A stretch of DNA of 13,416 nt from Streptosporangiaceae bacterium (GTDB lineage: Bacteria > Actinomycetota > Actinomycetes > Streptosporangiales > Streptosporangiaceae). Shown in pieces: positions 1-6,633 of the stretch (position 1 is its first letter; the number at the start of each line of letters is the position of its first letter). The stretch is from positions 1-13,416 of the forward strand of contig JASHOI010000056.1 in assembly GCA_030041195.1 (NCBI GenBank), written 5' to 3'. Made by a program: the position numbers and the translations under genes. Below the pieces are notes generated by a model, which searched no databases, was not told the DNA's origin, and saw only the letters and a program-made list of their open reading frames with translations.

Positions 1-429
1 AAGGCGTTCTGGCACACGGAGATTCTCGACATCGACTCGCCCAACCCGCACGACCGCATCATCGAGCGGCGCGACCCGTTCCTTGTCCGCTTCCGGGTCG
101 AGCTCGAGGGACGGCTGTGGCGGTGCATCGGCGGTCACTGGTGCTTCAACGTCGGCTTCACGGCCATCGGCGCCGGAGAGGATTTCAACCTGTCCCAGCA
201 CCTTCCCAACCCGGGCGCGCTCCAGATTCCCGACTGGACGGGCTGCAAGAGGCTGTGCATCGAGCTGCCCATCCAGGTGCCGGCGGACACGATCCCGGTG
301 GGGTTCTGCGGGACGGTCTACGAGGTGGCGGCCTGGTTCGAGCTGCGCTGCTGCGGCGGCTGCGACGATCCGAACAGCCATCTTGCCGCCAGCGGGTTCG
401 AGCGGCTCGGCGAATACCAGTTCGTGTAG
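1..429 (+). CDS. Cys-rich protein of unknown family (5' end outside the window)
   Basis: An open frame runs from the first base to a TAG at 427-429, giving the last 142 residues; the start lies upstream of the window. I do not recognise the family. The fragment reads as mostly beta-strand, with alternating hydrophobic stretches such as FLVRFRVELEG, and ends in LGEYQFV. It has several cysteines in pairs or short spacings (CIGGHWC, GCKRLC, RCCGGC), which could form disulfides or bind a metal. No membrane segment or signal peptide is visible, but the N-terminus is missing. The next gene starts 28 nt downstream on the same strand, so the two are probably co-transcribed. The reading frame is supported by strong third-position G/C bias and natural residue composition, whereas the +2 frame over the same bases is Arg/Ser/Pro-rich and looks spurious. 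That the gene is real is fairly certain; its function is unknown. Confidence 0.75.
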   Translation, partial: KAFWHTEILDIDSPNPHDRIIERRDPFLVRFRVELEGRLWRCIGGHWCFNVGFTAIGAGEDFNLSQHLPNPGALQIPDWTGCKRLCIELPIQVPADTIPVGFCGTVYEVAAWFELRCCGGCDDPNSHLAASGFERLGEYQFV

Positions 430-457
430 GCCAAAGCCAGCCGACAGGGAGCATCCA

Positions 458-1525
458 GTGGTTGCCGACGATCTGAGTTCGATCCCTGACGTGCAGGACA
501 AGCACCGCCGGGTGCTGGCGGGGGAACTCAAGATCACGACCTTCCGCGCGCTTGCCCGCGCCGACCGCCGGGCCATCCACCGGGCGATGCGGAATCTGCG
601 CCCGCGGCCCACCCTCGAGCAGATCGCGCGATGGCAGGACCAGGCCAGGAGCAGGCTGAGCGAGGCCGCGGCGGACCAGTCGGACTGGCATCCGGCGGCG
701 TCCTTCGCGGTCGTCTTCGCCCAGCGCCGGGCCGGCGACGGCGAGTGGGAGCGCCGCATCGAGGTTGAGCGGACCGAGGTCGAGCCAGAGCGGCAGGGGC
801 GCACCTGGCCGGACTGGGACTGCCGGGAGATCTGCGGCTGGATGCGTGAGCAGCTTGGCCTTCCCGGCAACGCCGAGCCCGCAGCCGGAGAAACGGACGG
901 GGAGGAGGCCGCCGGGGAGCAGGCGCTCGGCGAGGGGGCCGACCGGGAGGAGGCCGCGCGAGAGGAGGTCGCGCGGGCGCAGGCCGCGGCGGGGCGGCGC
1001 GGCGCGCGGGCGACGCGGCCGAATGAGGCAGAAACCGCCCCGTCCCCAGCGGCCAGGGCCCAAGCGCGCGGCACGCTCAGGATCGGCCGGGTCAGGCTCA
1101 TCGATCCTGGCAGCCAGGTCGGCGAGGTGGCCACCGGCACCGGCGGTGCGCCGCCGGTCGACGTGGTCACCGCCGGGCCGGCCGCCGAGGCCCCACCCGC
1201 CGAGGCCCCACCCGCCACCCCGACCGCCCCGACCGAACCGACCGAACCGACCGGACCGGCCGGTGCGCTCCGGGTCGAGATCACGGTCGGCGGAGCCCGG
1301 CGCGGCCAGGAGATCCACGCCGTGGCGCGGGTCCTCACCCCGGGCGAGCCTGGCTGGAATCCGCAGGATCCGGTGGTGATCAAGGGCACGGGCGCGGCGA
1401 GCTTCGACCTGTCCGGGCTGCCGGAGGGGCGGCATGAGCTGGCGCTGATCGCCTGGGCACCCGACGGCAGCGTGTCGCCGGCCACCGTGAGGCTGCCGGA
1501 ACTGATCATCCAGCCGCGACAATGA
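458..1525 (+). CDS. Multi-domain protein: helix-hairpin-like N-terminus, acidic/Pro-rich linker, beta-sandwich-like C-terminus
   Basis: The GTG at 458 is chosen because AGGGAG (446-451) sits 6 nt upstream and because the same frame further 5' overlaps the preceding gene as low-quality sequence. The product is 355 aa. Residues about 11-67 (ITTFRALARADRRAIHRAM, then an IARWQDQARSRL helix) resemble the short helical helix-hairpin-helix-type modules that follow an 'I-T-T-F-x-x-L-A' pattern; this is a resemblance only. Residues about 75-135 form a mixed alpha/beta segment with many charged residues and two Cys. Residues about 140-205 are Glu/Ala/Arg-rich and probably helical. A Pro/Thr/Glu linker (about 240-270) is encoded by tandem DNA repeats. 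Residues 271-355 (starting LRVEITVGG) look like an Ig-like or carbohydrate-binding-type beta-sandwich. No signal peptide or membrane segment is seen. It lies 28 nt after the Cys-rich gene and probably works with it. Function unknown. Confidence 0.75.
   Translation: MVADDLSSIPDVQDKHRRVLAGELKITTFRALARADRRAIHRAMRNLRPRPTLEQIARWQDQARSRLSEAAADQSDWHPAASFAVVFAQRRAGDGEWERRIEVERTEVEPERQGRTWPDWDCREICGWMREQLGLPGNAEPAAGETDGEEAAGEQALGEGADREEAAREEVARAQAAAGRRGARATRPNEAETAPSPAARAQARGTLRIGRVRLIDPGSQVGEVATGTGGAPPVDVVTAGPAAEAPPAEAPPATPTAPTEPTEPTGPAGALRVEITVGGARRGQEIHAVARVLTPGEPGWNPQDPVVIKGTGAASFDLSGLPEGRHELALIAWAPDGSVSPATVRLPELIIQPRQ
1184..1257 (+). repeat. Short tandem repeats encoding the Pro/Thr/Glu linker
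   Basis: Two perfect 15-bp copies of GCCGAGGCCCCACCC lie at 1184-1198 and 1199-1213. They are followed by three 9-bp units, GACCGAACC (1231-1239 and 1240-1248) and the variant GACCGGACC (1249-1257). Both repeat lengths are multiples of three, so copy-number change would lengthen or shorten the linker (AEAPP and PTE units) without shifting the frame. Confidence 0.8.
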
Positions 1526-1565
1526 CCGGCGTGAGCGACGCGGCCCGCGCCGCTCAGTGCGCCGG
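1526..1565. terminator. Bidirectional hairpin terminator between convergent genes
   Basis: The hairpin begins directly after the plus-strand stop codon. Outer arms CCGGCG (1526-1531) and CGCCGG (1560-1565) pair around a 3-nt bulge (1557-1559). Middle arms TGAGCG (1532-1537) and CGCTCA (1551-1556) pair perfectly. Inner CGCG (1539-1542) and CGCG (1546-1549) close a GCC loop. There is no U-tract in either direction, as is common in actinobacteria. The right arm contains the stop codon of the amine oxidase gene (1554-1556), so this structure would serve both transcripts. Terminator function is inferred from position and stem strength. Confidence 0.6.
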
Positions 1566-3425
1566 CGGGACGTCGAGCGCCGGGTTACGGTCGAAGAACC
1601 CGAACGGCTTGAGCCAGAACGAGACCGTGTCCACGGGCATCACCGGCCAGTCCTCCGGCCGGGTGATGTGGTGGATCCCGAACACGTACCAGAGCACGAC
1701 GTCGGCGTTCTCGATCGGCCGGTTCTGCGCGGTCCACACCGGCAGCCCGGAGTCGCGGAAGCTGAGGTTCGGGAAGTCGCCGCACGGCCAGCGTTCGTTC
1801 TCGTCGTACGGTGTCACCCACAGGGTGTGCCCGATCACCTCCGCGCGCTGGAACGCCGGGGAGGCGCGGTCGATCAGCGGCGGGAACGACGCGGCCGGGA
1901 CCAGCTTGTACCCGACCGGGGTGCCCAGCCCGTTGCTGACGTTGTCGTTCACGACCTTCCAGCCCCGCTGCACGTTCCAGTCGTAGTCCTGCACGCCCTC
2001 GGACTCGGTGCGCAGCGGGGTGCTGCGGATCGTCAGGCCCAGGCCGTACGGGTCCCGGTCGCTGACGGACGCCGCCTCGGATTCGGTCGCGTAGACCGTG
2101 TTGGCCGGGCCGTCCACGTCGAGATCCAGCCGGGCCACGATGAAGTGCTGGTGAAACGGCGCGTAGGTGCGCTGGTCGACCAGCGTGCCGTACGGCGGCT
2201 GGCGCCCGTCAGCGAAGTACGAGGTGACCATGATCCCGGTGGCGCGAACCTCGCACTCGATGCTGCCGTCCTGGTAGAAGCGCCAGTAGACGAGGTACTC
2301 GTAGTTCGCGACCGTGACGTGGAAGGAGATCACCAGCCGGCGCGCCCGCCGTGACTCGCTGCCGGCCCGGTCGTCCACGTGCTTCCAGAGGATGCCGCTG
2401 TCCTCCTCGTGGATGCAGATCGCGCTCGGTATCGTGATCGGCTCGCCCCGGGAGTCGTGCACCACAGCGTCCAGGTAGCTGATCTCGCCGAGGCAGTCGC
2501 AGCCCAGCTCGAGCGAGGTGGTCATGAAGCCGAGGCCCCACTCGCCGATGTCGAACGCCGTCCGGCGGTAGTGGTCCGGCGTGGCGTCCCGGTACGGCAC
2601 GATCATCTCCGCGAACGAGAGCCGGTGCGCCACCGGCCGCAGCAGCCCGCGGTCCCGGAACCCCACCGTGTGCAGGACCAGCCCCTCGCGGTAGTTGAAG
2701 CCCAGGCGCAGTTCCCAGTTCTGCCAGCAGAGCAGGCGGCCATCTAGCGTAAAGGCCACTCCGTCGGGCTGGGTGATGTTCAGCGGCATCACCTCGCGCA
2801 AAGGCATCGGGATGAGTTTGGGCAGGTACTCCCCCATCACCTCGGGCGCGCCGCCGGCGCTCGGATCGTCCTCGAGCTCGAGCAGCTCCATCCGGTTCAG
2901 GTCGACGATCGGGTGCATCCCGCTGACACTGTGCGCGTACGGGTTGCCGTCCTCGCTGCCGCGGTGCCACACGTCGGCCCAGCCGATCCGCAGGCCGCGG
3001 TAGCGCTCCGGGACCAGCGCCGCGCCGTACGCCCAGACGTCGGTGAGCACCAGCGACATGTCGGTGATCCCGCGGCGGGCCAGCGCCTCGATCAGCTGCG
3101 GGTGCGCGCGCAGCATCTCGTCGCACTCGTGCCATTCATCGACGGTCATGTTGGGCTGCTGTCCGGGCAGATGCTCCCAGCCGGTCACGGCCGCGTCGTC
3201 CAGCGAGATAACCGCCCTGAACGCTTCGCCGTCCGCCCGGTTCCAGCACACGGCGGCGGCCTGGCGTGGGGGTGGCGGGTACGCTCCCTTGGATGGCTCG
3301 ACAAGCTCGATCGACGCGAACCGCCACCCGGGCGGGGTGACCCCGCGGTCGCGGCGCAGCGCGGCCGCGACCGCGCGGATCTCGTCGGCGGTGAGTGGGT
3401 CAAGCGGGTGTGGGTCCTGGCTCAT
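1554..3425 (-). CDS. Copper-containing primary amine oxidase (topaquinone enzyme)
   Basis: The 623-aa product matches copper amine oxidases of the Arthrobacter phenylethylamine/histamine oxidase type along its length. These enzymes oxidise primary amines to aldehydes, releasing H2O2 and NH3. The topaquinone precursor is Tyr375 in the T-V-A-N-Y-E-Y motif. Copper ligands are His425 and His427 (HQH) and His586 (FGIHH). The catalytic base is Asp292 in FDIGEWG. Cys309 and Cys337 fit the conserved disulfide of LGCDCLG and the segment before HEED. The C-terminus MPVDTVSFWLKPFGFFDRNP is typical. No signal peptide is present, so it is probably cytoplasmic. The ATG at 3425 is chosen because it lies 2 nt after the stop of the ATP-grasp gene, which implies translational coupling; an in-frame ATG at 3530 would overlap that gene by about 100 nt. 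All cofactor residues are present, so it should be active. The substrate cannot be read from the sequence; the adjacent decarboxylase suggests an amino-acid-derived amine. Confidence 0.96.
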   Translation of the reverse strand: MSQDPHPLDPLTADEIRAVAAALRRDRGVTPPGWRFASIELVEPSKGAYPPPPRQAAAVCWNRADGEAFRAVISLDDAAVTGWEHLPGQQPNMTVDEWHECDEMLRAHPQLIEALARRGITDMSLVLTDVWAYGAALVPERYRGLRIGWADVWHRGSEDGNPYAHSVSGMHPIVDLNRMELLELEDDPSAGGAPEVMGEYLPKLIPMPLREVMPLNITQPDGVAFTLDGRLLCWQNWELRLGFNYREGLVLHTVGFRDRGLLRPVAHRLSFAEMIVPYRDATPDHYRRTAFDIGEWGLGFMTTSLELGCDCLGEISYLDAVVHDSRGEPITIPSAICIHEEDSGILWKHVDDRAGSESRRARRLVISFHVTVANYEYLVYWRFYQDGSIECEVRATGIMVTSYFADGRQPPYGTLVDQRTYAPFHQHFIVARLDLDVDGPANTVYATESEAASVSDRDPYGLGLTIRSTPLRTESEGVQDYDWNVQRGWKVVNDNVSNGLGTPVGYKLVPAASFPPLIDRASPAFQRAEVIGHTLWVTPYDENERWPCGDFPNLSFRDSGLPVWTAQNRPIENADVVLWYVFGIHHITRPEDWPVMPVDTVSFWLKPFGFFDRNPALDVPPAH

Positions 3426-3427
3426 GG

Positions 3428-4891
3428 TCAGGCCATCTTGAACGACGTCGGGGTGGCCGGGTCGGGGTGCTGGCGCACGATCGGGGTACCAGCGAACTGG
3501 GCCCGGATCCCGGTGATCCACCGCTTGCACCGCTCTTCGAGCTGGTTGTCATCGGTCTGCAGCCGCCCGCGGGTCACCAGCGCTCCCAGGTCCGCACCCG
3601 GGTAACGGTAGTCCCCCGGCGCCAGGATGCGAAGGTAGAAGGCCTCGGACTCGTCCGAGATCCAGTGCCAGTCGTAACCCCAGCGGGTGAACTCGGCCTG
3701 CCCGTCCGCGGTGAGCCGGTAGATCCCGGTGCGCGGTGCCCGGTTCAGCAGCTCCACCTGGTCGCCGGTTTCCTTGATGATGATCTGGCTCCAGACGTCG
3801 ACGCTGGCCTCGCGGGACCAGCGCTCGTTGATCTCGGCGATGTCGACGTCGTAGTCCACGTCAAGGTACTCGAGCAGGTGGAACAGGAACAGCGGCATGT
3901 CGGCGTAGGCGCCCGCTGTCACGTTCGTCATCGAGCTGATGCCGCTGATCCGCGGGTTGAGCTCGCCCAGGTAGAGCTCGCCGGTGCCGGTGTCGACGAG
4001 GAAGTCGACCTCGAAGAAGCCCACGTAGCCCTCGTCGGCAAGCCGGTCGCCCAGGCGCTGGGTGAGGTCCCTGGCCCGCTGCTTCTGCTCGGCGGTGAGC
4101 GTGGCCGGGTAGTCGTTGCCGGCCCAGCCGCCGCGGTACGGGGTCAGCTCGGGGTGGCCGGTGATGTCGTTCATCAGCGGCCCGACCAGCGTGCCGCACC
4201 GGGTCAGCACCGCCTCGACGGCGACCGCGCGGTGCTCGATCCTGCGCATGACCTTGAGCTCGCTGCTGTCCAGCGGCTCCTTCGCCGCGTACTTCTCCCA
4301 GTCGGCCTGGGACTTGATGAAGAACGTGGTCTTGCCGGAGTCGCCGTACGGCATCTGCACCACGAGGTCGTCGCCGAGGCCGGAGGTGGCGGCCAGGGCG
4401 AGGAGTTCGGCGTAGCTGGCGGCGCGGCCGAGCACGTTCGGCACGCTGGGCACGCCGGCGTCGTTGCCGAGCTGGGTGGTGACGATCTTGGAGTCCAGGC
4501 GGTGCCTGAGCTCGGCCGGCGGATGCGCGACCTGCAGCCCGGCCTCGGCCGCCAGCGCCTCGGTCCGCTCGTCGAACATCACGAACACCACGCGGCCGCC
4601 GGGGCCCTGCTTGCGCATCCAGCTGGTCACCTCGCGGTGCGCGAGCAGGTAGTTGCAGATGTCCTCGATCGACTCGAACTCGGGAGCCTGCCGGTCGGCG
4701 GGCACGAACACGCTGGGGTGGCTCCCCTCGAACGAGTCGTAGTAGCTGACGTAGTGGAAGTTGCGGACCCACCGGTCGATCCCGAGCAGGTTGAACGCCG
4801 TCGGCGAGACGAAGTAGATCGGCGTCTGGTTGGTGCGGAAGAACTCCCGCAGGTCGGAGACCCCGTGAAGCTTCGGCGGCGAGTCTGTCAT
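3428..4891 (-). CDS. ATP-grasp carboxylate-amine ligase-like protein
   Basis: The 487-aa product contains an ATP-grasp domain at about residues 130-345. Visible are LDSKI (132-136) opening the fold, a Gly-containing nucleotide loop PYGDSGKTTF (181-190), and the metal-binding end FEVDF...YLGELNPR with Glu294, Glu310 and Asn312. ATP-grasp enzymes activate a carboxylate as acyl-phosphate and couple it to an amine or another nucleophile. No biotinyl or biotin-carboxylase C-terminal domain is visible, so automated 'biotin carboxylase' names would be loose. About 110 N-terminal residues (pre-ATP-grasp-like) and 140 C-terminal residues are family-specific and unassigned. The ATG at 4891 is preceded by GGGAGG about 7 nt upstream; an in-frame ATG at 4966 lacks this and enters the promoter gap. 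The amine oxidase follows 2 nt downstream and the decarboxylase is divergent, so amino acid or amine ligation is the best guess. The exact reaction is unknown. Confidence 0.88.
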   Translation of the reverse strand: MTDSPPKLHGVSDLREFFRTNQTPIYFVSPTAFNLLGIDRWVRNFHYVSYYDSFEGSHPSVFVPADRQAPEFESIEDICNYLLAHREVTSWMRKQGPGGRVVFVMFDERTEALAAEAGLQVAHPPAELRHRLDSKIVTTQLGNDAGVPSVPNVLGRAASYAELLALAATSGLGDDLVVQMPYGDSGKTTFFIKSQADWEKYAAKEPLDSSELKVMRRIEHRAVAVEAVLTRCGTLVGPLMNDITGHPELTPYRGGWAGNDYPATLTAEQKQRARDLTQRLGDRLADEGYVGFFEVDFLVDTGTGELYLGELNPRISGISSMTNVTAGAYADMPLFLFHLLEYLDVDYDVDIAEINERWSREASVDVWSQIIIKETGDQVELLNRAPRTGIYRLTADGQAEFTRWGYDWHWISDESEAFYLRILAPGDYRYPGADLGALVTRGRLQTDDNQLEERCKRWITGIRAQFAGTPIVRQHPDPATPTSFKMA

Positions 4892-4992
4892 CGTGGCCCT
4901 CCCGATCAGGAGTCCGATCTTGTCCTGATAGAGCGTGATTACCCGCGGCGGCGCCGCGCCACGCACGGGCCGGCCGCGCTACCTTTCCGGCC
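4892..4992. promoter_or_regulatory. Divergent promoter region with 7-bp inverted repeat
   Basis: This 101-bp gap must hold the start signals for both the ATP-grasp/amine oxidase pair (minus) and the decarboxylase (plus). A perfect inverted repeat ATCAGGA (4905-4911) and TCCTGAT (4923-4929), with arm centres 18 nt apart, lies in the leader of the minus-strand gene and could be an operator. The middle is very GC-rich and includes a 10-bp palindrome (4948-4957) of little weight at this GC content. I see no clear minus-strand -10 hexamer. No regulator gene is adjacent. Confidence 0.45.
4980..4985 (+). promoter_or_regulatory. Candidate -10 box for a leaderless decarboxylase mRNA
   Basis: TACCTT fits the actinobacterial TANNNT -10 pattern and ends 7 nt before the decarboxylase ATG at 4993, so transcription would start at or next to the A of the start codon. 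No Shine-Dalgarno sequence precedes this ATG, which agrees with a leaderless transcript. There is no convincing -35 box. Confidence 0.35.
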
Positions 4993-6360
4993 ATGCACAG
5001 TGTCGATGCCACCACGGAGCAGATGATCAGGTCGGTACTCGCGTACGCGGAGAACCGGCTGCGGCTTGACCCGGTCCCGCTGGACGAGGGCTCCCGCGAC
5101 CCGGCCGAGCTCGACCTCGCGACGCGGGGCCTGCTCGGCGACCTGCCGCACAACCCGGACCAGGTGCTCGGCGTGTACACGTCGTGCCTCGCCCCCGCGG
5201 TGATCTCCGCGGACAGCCCCCGGTTCCTCGGCTTCATCCCGGCCGCGCCGACCAAGGCGGCGCTGCTGTTCGACATGCTGATCTCCTGCGCGTCGATCCA
5301 GGGCATCTCCTGGCTGGAGGCTGCGGGCGCGATCCATGCCGAGAACCAGGTGCTGCGGCTGATCGCCGACCGGGCCGGCCTTCCGCCCGGCGCGGGCGGC
5401 TGCTTCGTCTCCGGCGGCTCGGCCGCCAATCTGTCCGCGCTGGTAGTGGCCAGGGAGATGGCCAAGCGCGGGGTCCGCGGTGACGGCCCGGCAGCCGGGC
5501 GCCGGTGGCGGGTGGCGGTCAGCACGGACGCGCACTCCTCGATCGCGTCCACGCTGCGGATCCTGGAGATGGACCCGCTGACCGTGAGCACCGAGGACCA
5601 CCGGCTGACCGGTGCCGCGCTCCGTGCGGCTATCGAGGCCGACGGCGACCCGTCCTCGATCGCCGCGGTCGTCGCGACGTCCGGCACCACCAACGCCGGG
5701 ATCATCGACGACCTCGCCGGGACCGCCGAGGTCTGCCGCGAGCTCGGCGCCTGGTTCCACGTGGACGGTGCGTACGGCGGCGCCGGGCTGTTCGCGCCCA
5801 GCGTCCGTCGCGCCTACGACGGCATCGAGCACGCGGACTCGTTCATCGTCGACCCGCACAAGTGGCTGTTCGCGCCGTTCGACTGCGCCGCGCTGCTCTA
5901 CCGCGACCCTGCCCTGGCCCGGTCCGTGCACACGCAGGACGCCTCGTATCTCGACGTGATCCACGAAAATCCTTCGGAATGGAACCCGACCGATTACGCA
6001 TATCACCTGACCAGGCGCGCCCGCGGGCTGCCGTTGTGGTTCTCGCTCGCGGTCTATGGCGTGCGGGCGTACTCCGACGCGATCGAGGCCTCGATCAGCC
6101 TGGCCCGCCGGGCCGCCACCGAGATCGCCGACCGGGAATACCTGGAGCTGATCCGCGAGCCCGAACTCGGCGTGGTGCTGTTCCGCCGCAAGGGCTGGAC
6201 GCCCGCGCAGTACACGGACTGGGCCGGCCGGCTGCTGCACGATCAGGTGGCGTTCATGCCGCCGTCCGCCTGGGAAGGCGAGACCGTCGCCCGGTTCGCG
6301 TTCCTGCACCCGCACACAACGATCGGGCTCGTCCGCGAGATCCTCGAGCGGATGCGGTAG
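4993..6360 (+). CDS. PLP-dependent group II amino acid decarboxylase
   Basis: The 455-aa product belongs to the group II pyridoxal-phosphate decarboxylases (aromatic-L-amino-acid, glutamate and related decarboxylases), which remove CO2 from an amino acid to give a primary amine. The Schiff-base lysine is Lys290 in VDPHKWL. His181 (DAHSSI) is the ring-stacking histidine and Asp258 (HVDGAYGG) contacts the pyridine nitrogen. FVSGGSAANLSAL (138-150) is the phosphate-binding region, and ATSGTTNAG (228-236) is also typical. Length is normal for the bacterial members and no truncation is seen. The ATG at 4993 has no upstream Shine-Dalgarno sequence; a leaderless start is proposed. It is divergent from the ATP-grasp and amine oxidase genes and ends 5 nt before a strong hairpin. 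Substrate specificity cannot be read from the sequence. An aromatic or histidine-like substrate is plausible given the amine oxidase type, but this is inference. Confidence 0.95.
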   Translation: MHSVDATTEQMIRSVLAYAENRLRLDPVPLDEGSRDPAELDLATRGLLGDLPHNPDQVLGVYTSCLAPAVISADSPRFLGFIPAAPTKAALLFDMLISCASIQGISWLEAAGAIHAENQVLRLIADRAGLPPGAGGCFVSGGSAANLSALVVAREMAKRGVRGDGPAAGRRWRVAVSTDAHSSIASTLRILEMDPLTVSTEDHRLTGAALRAAIEADGDPSSIAAVVATSGTTNAGIIDDLAGTAEVCRELGAWFHVDGAYGGAGLFAPSVRRAYDGIEHADSFIVDPHKWLFAPFDCAALLYRDPALARSVHTQDASYLDVIHENPSEWNPTDYAYHLTRRARGLPLWFSLAVYGVRAYSDAIEASISLARRAATEIADREYLELIREPELGVVLFRRKGWTPAQYTDWAGRLLHDQVAFMPPSAWEGETVARFAFLHPHTTIGLVREILERMR

Positions 6361-6364
6361 CGCT

Positions 6365-6402
6365 GGCGGGCCGGCGACCTGCTCAGCGTCAGCCGGCTCG
6401 CC
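6365..6402. terminator. Hairpin terminator between decarboxylase and hicB ends
   Basis: GGCGGGCCGGC (6365-6375) pairs with GCCGGCTCGCC (6392-6402) over 11 bp, with one G-U wobble and a 16-nt loop. It starts 5 nt after the decarboxylase stop and lies 9 nt beyond the end of hicB, which is transcribed towards it. No U-tract follows. It is probably a bidirectional terminator. Confidence 0.6.
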
Positions 6403-6411
6403 CGGGCTCGT

Positions 6412-6633
6412 TCAGGCGGCTGGCGCGATGGTCACGTTGAGCGTGATGGCTTCCGCCGACGGGTCGTAGTCTTGTGGATCTCCCTCGAGCGCGAAGCCGA
6501 TGGCTGACAAGCACCCCTCCTCGGCCTCCTCGCGAGTGGGCATGCCCCCGCCGTTAATGTGCAGGGCCGGGACTCGGTAGTGCCAGTTGCTGCCCTCCTG
6601 GTCCCAGAACAGCTCAATACGCAGCGCGCTCAT
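6412..6633 (-). CDS. hicB: HicB-like antitoxin
   Basis: The 73-aa product has the HicB pattern: an N-terminal beta-strand pair (LRIELFWDQEGSNWHYRVPAL), a Gly-rich turn (HINGGG), then a helix led by T-R-E-E-A-E-E-G, the degenerate RNase H-like fold that binds the HicA toxin. It begins inside the last codons of the gene before it (ATGA overlap at 6630-6633), the usual hicA-hicB order. Many HicB proteins carry an additional C-terminal DNA-binding segment (ribbon-helix-helix or HTH); here the protein ends soon after the helix in LNVTIAPAA, so no DNA-binding part is visible. Autoregulation would then need another factor. The assignment rests on size, order and pattern; a stand-alone HicB-like protein of other function is less likely because of the partner gene. 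Confidence 0.8.
   Translation of the reverse strand: MSALRIELFWDQEGSNWHYRVPALHINGGGMPTREEAEEGCLSAIGFALEGDPQDYDPSAEAITLNVTIAPAA

Noticed and set aside
83..457. 5' extension of the second gene back to an ATG at 83
   Set aside because: This part overlaps the Cys-rich gene in another frame and reads as Arg/Ser/Pro low-complexity; the GTG at 458 has AGGGAG at proper spacing.
185..1522. Minus-strand open frame (445 codons) opposite the first two genes
   Set aside because: Arg/Gly/Pro-rich antisense shadow. The plus-strand reading has a ribosome site, a sensible start and domain-like structure.
3426..3530. Upstream ATG for the amine oxidase
   Set aside because: It would overlap the ATP-grasp gene by about 100 nt, and the added residues do not resemble amine oxidases; the ATG at 3425 follows the upstream stop by 2 nt.
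4948..4957. 10-bp palindrome GCGGCGCCGC in the divergent gap
   Set aside because: Pure G/C palindromes of this length are expected by chance at this base composition.
3395..5026. Long plus-strand open frame (543 codons) opposite the ATP-grasp gene
   Set aside because: Val/Gly/Arg/His-rich translation without family motifs; it is the mirror of a gene with clear ATP-grasp motifs and strong codon bias.
3861..5705. Long minus-strand open frame (614 codons) across the divergent gap
   Set aside because: It covers the decarboxylase on the opposite strand and the ATP-grasp gene in another frame; Arg/Ala/Pro-rich sequence, no motifs.
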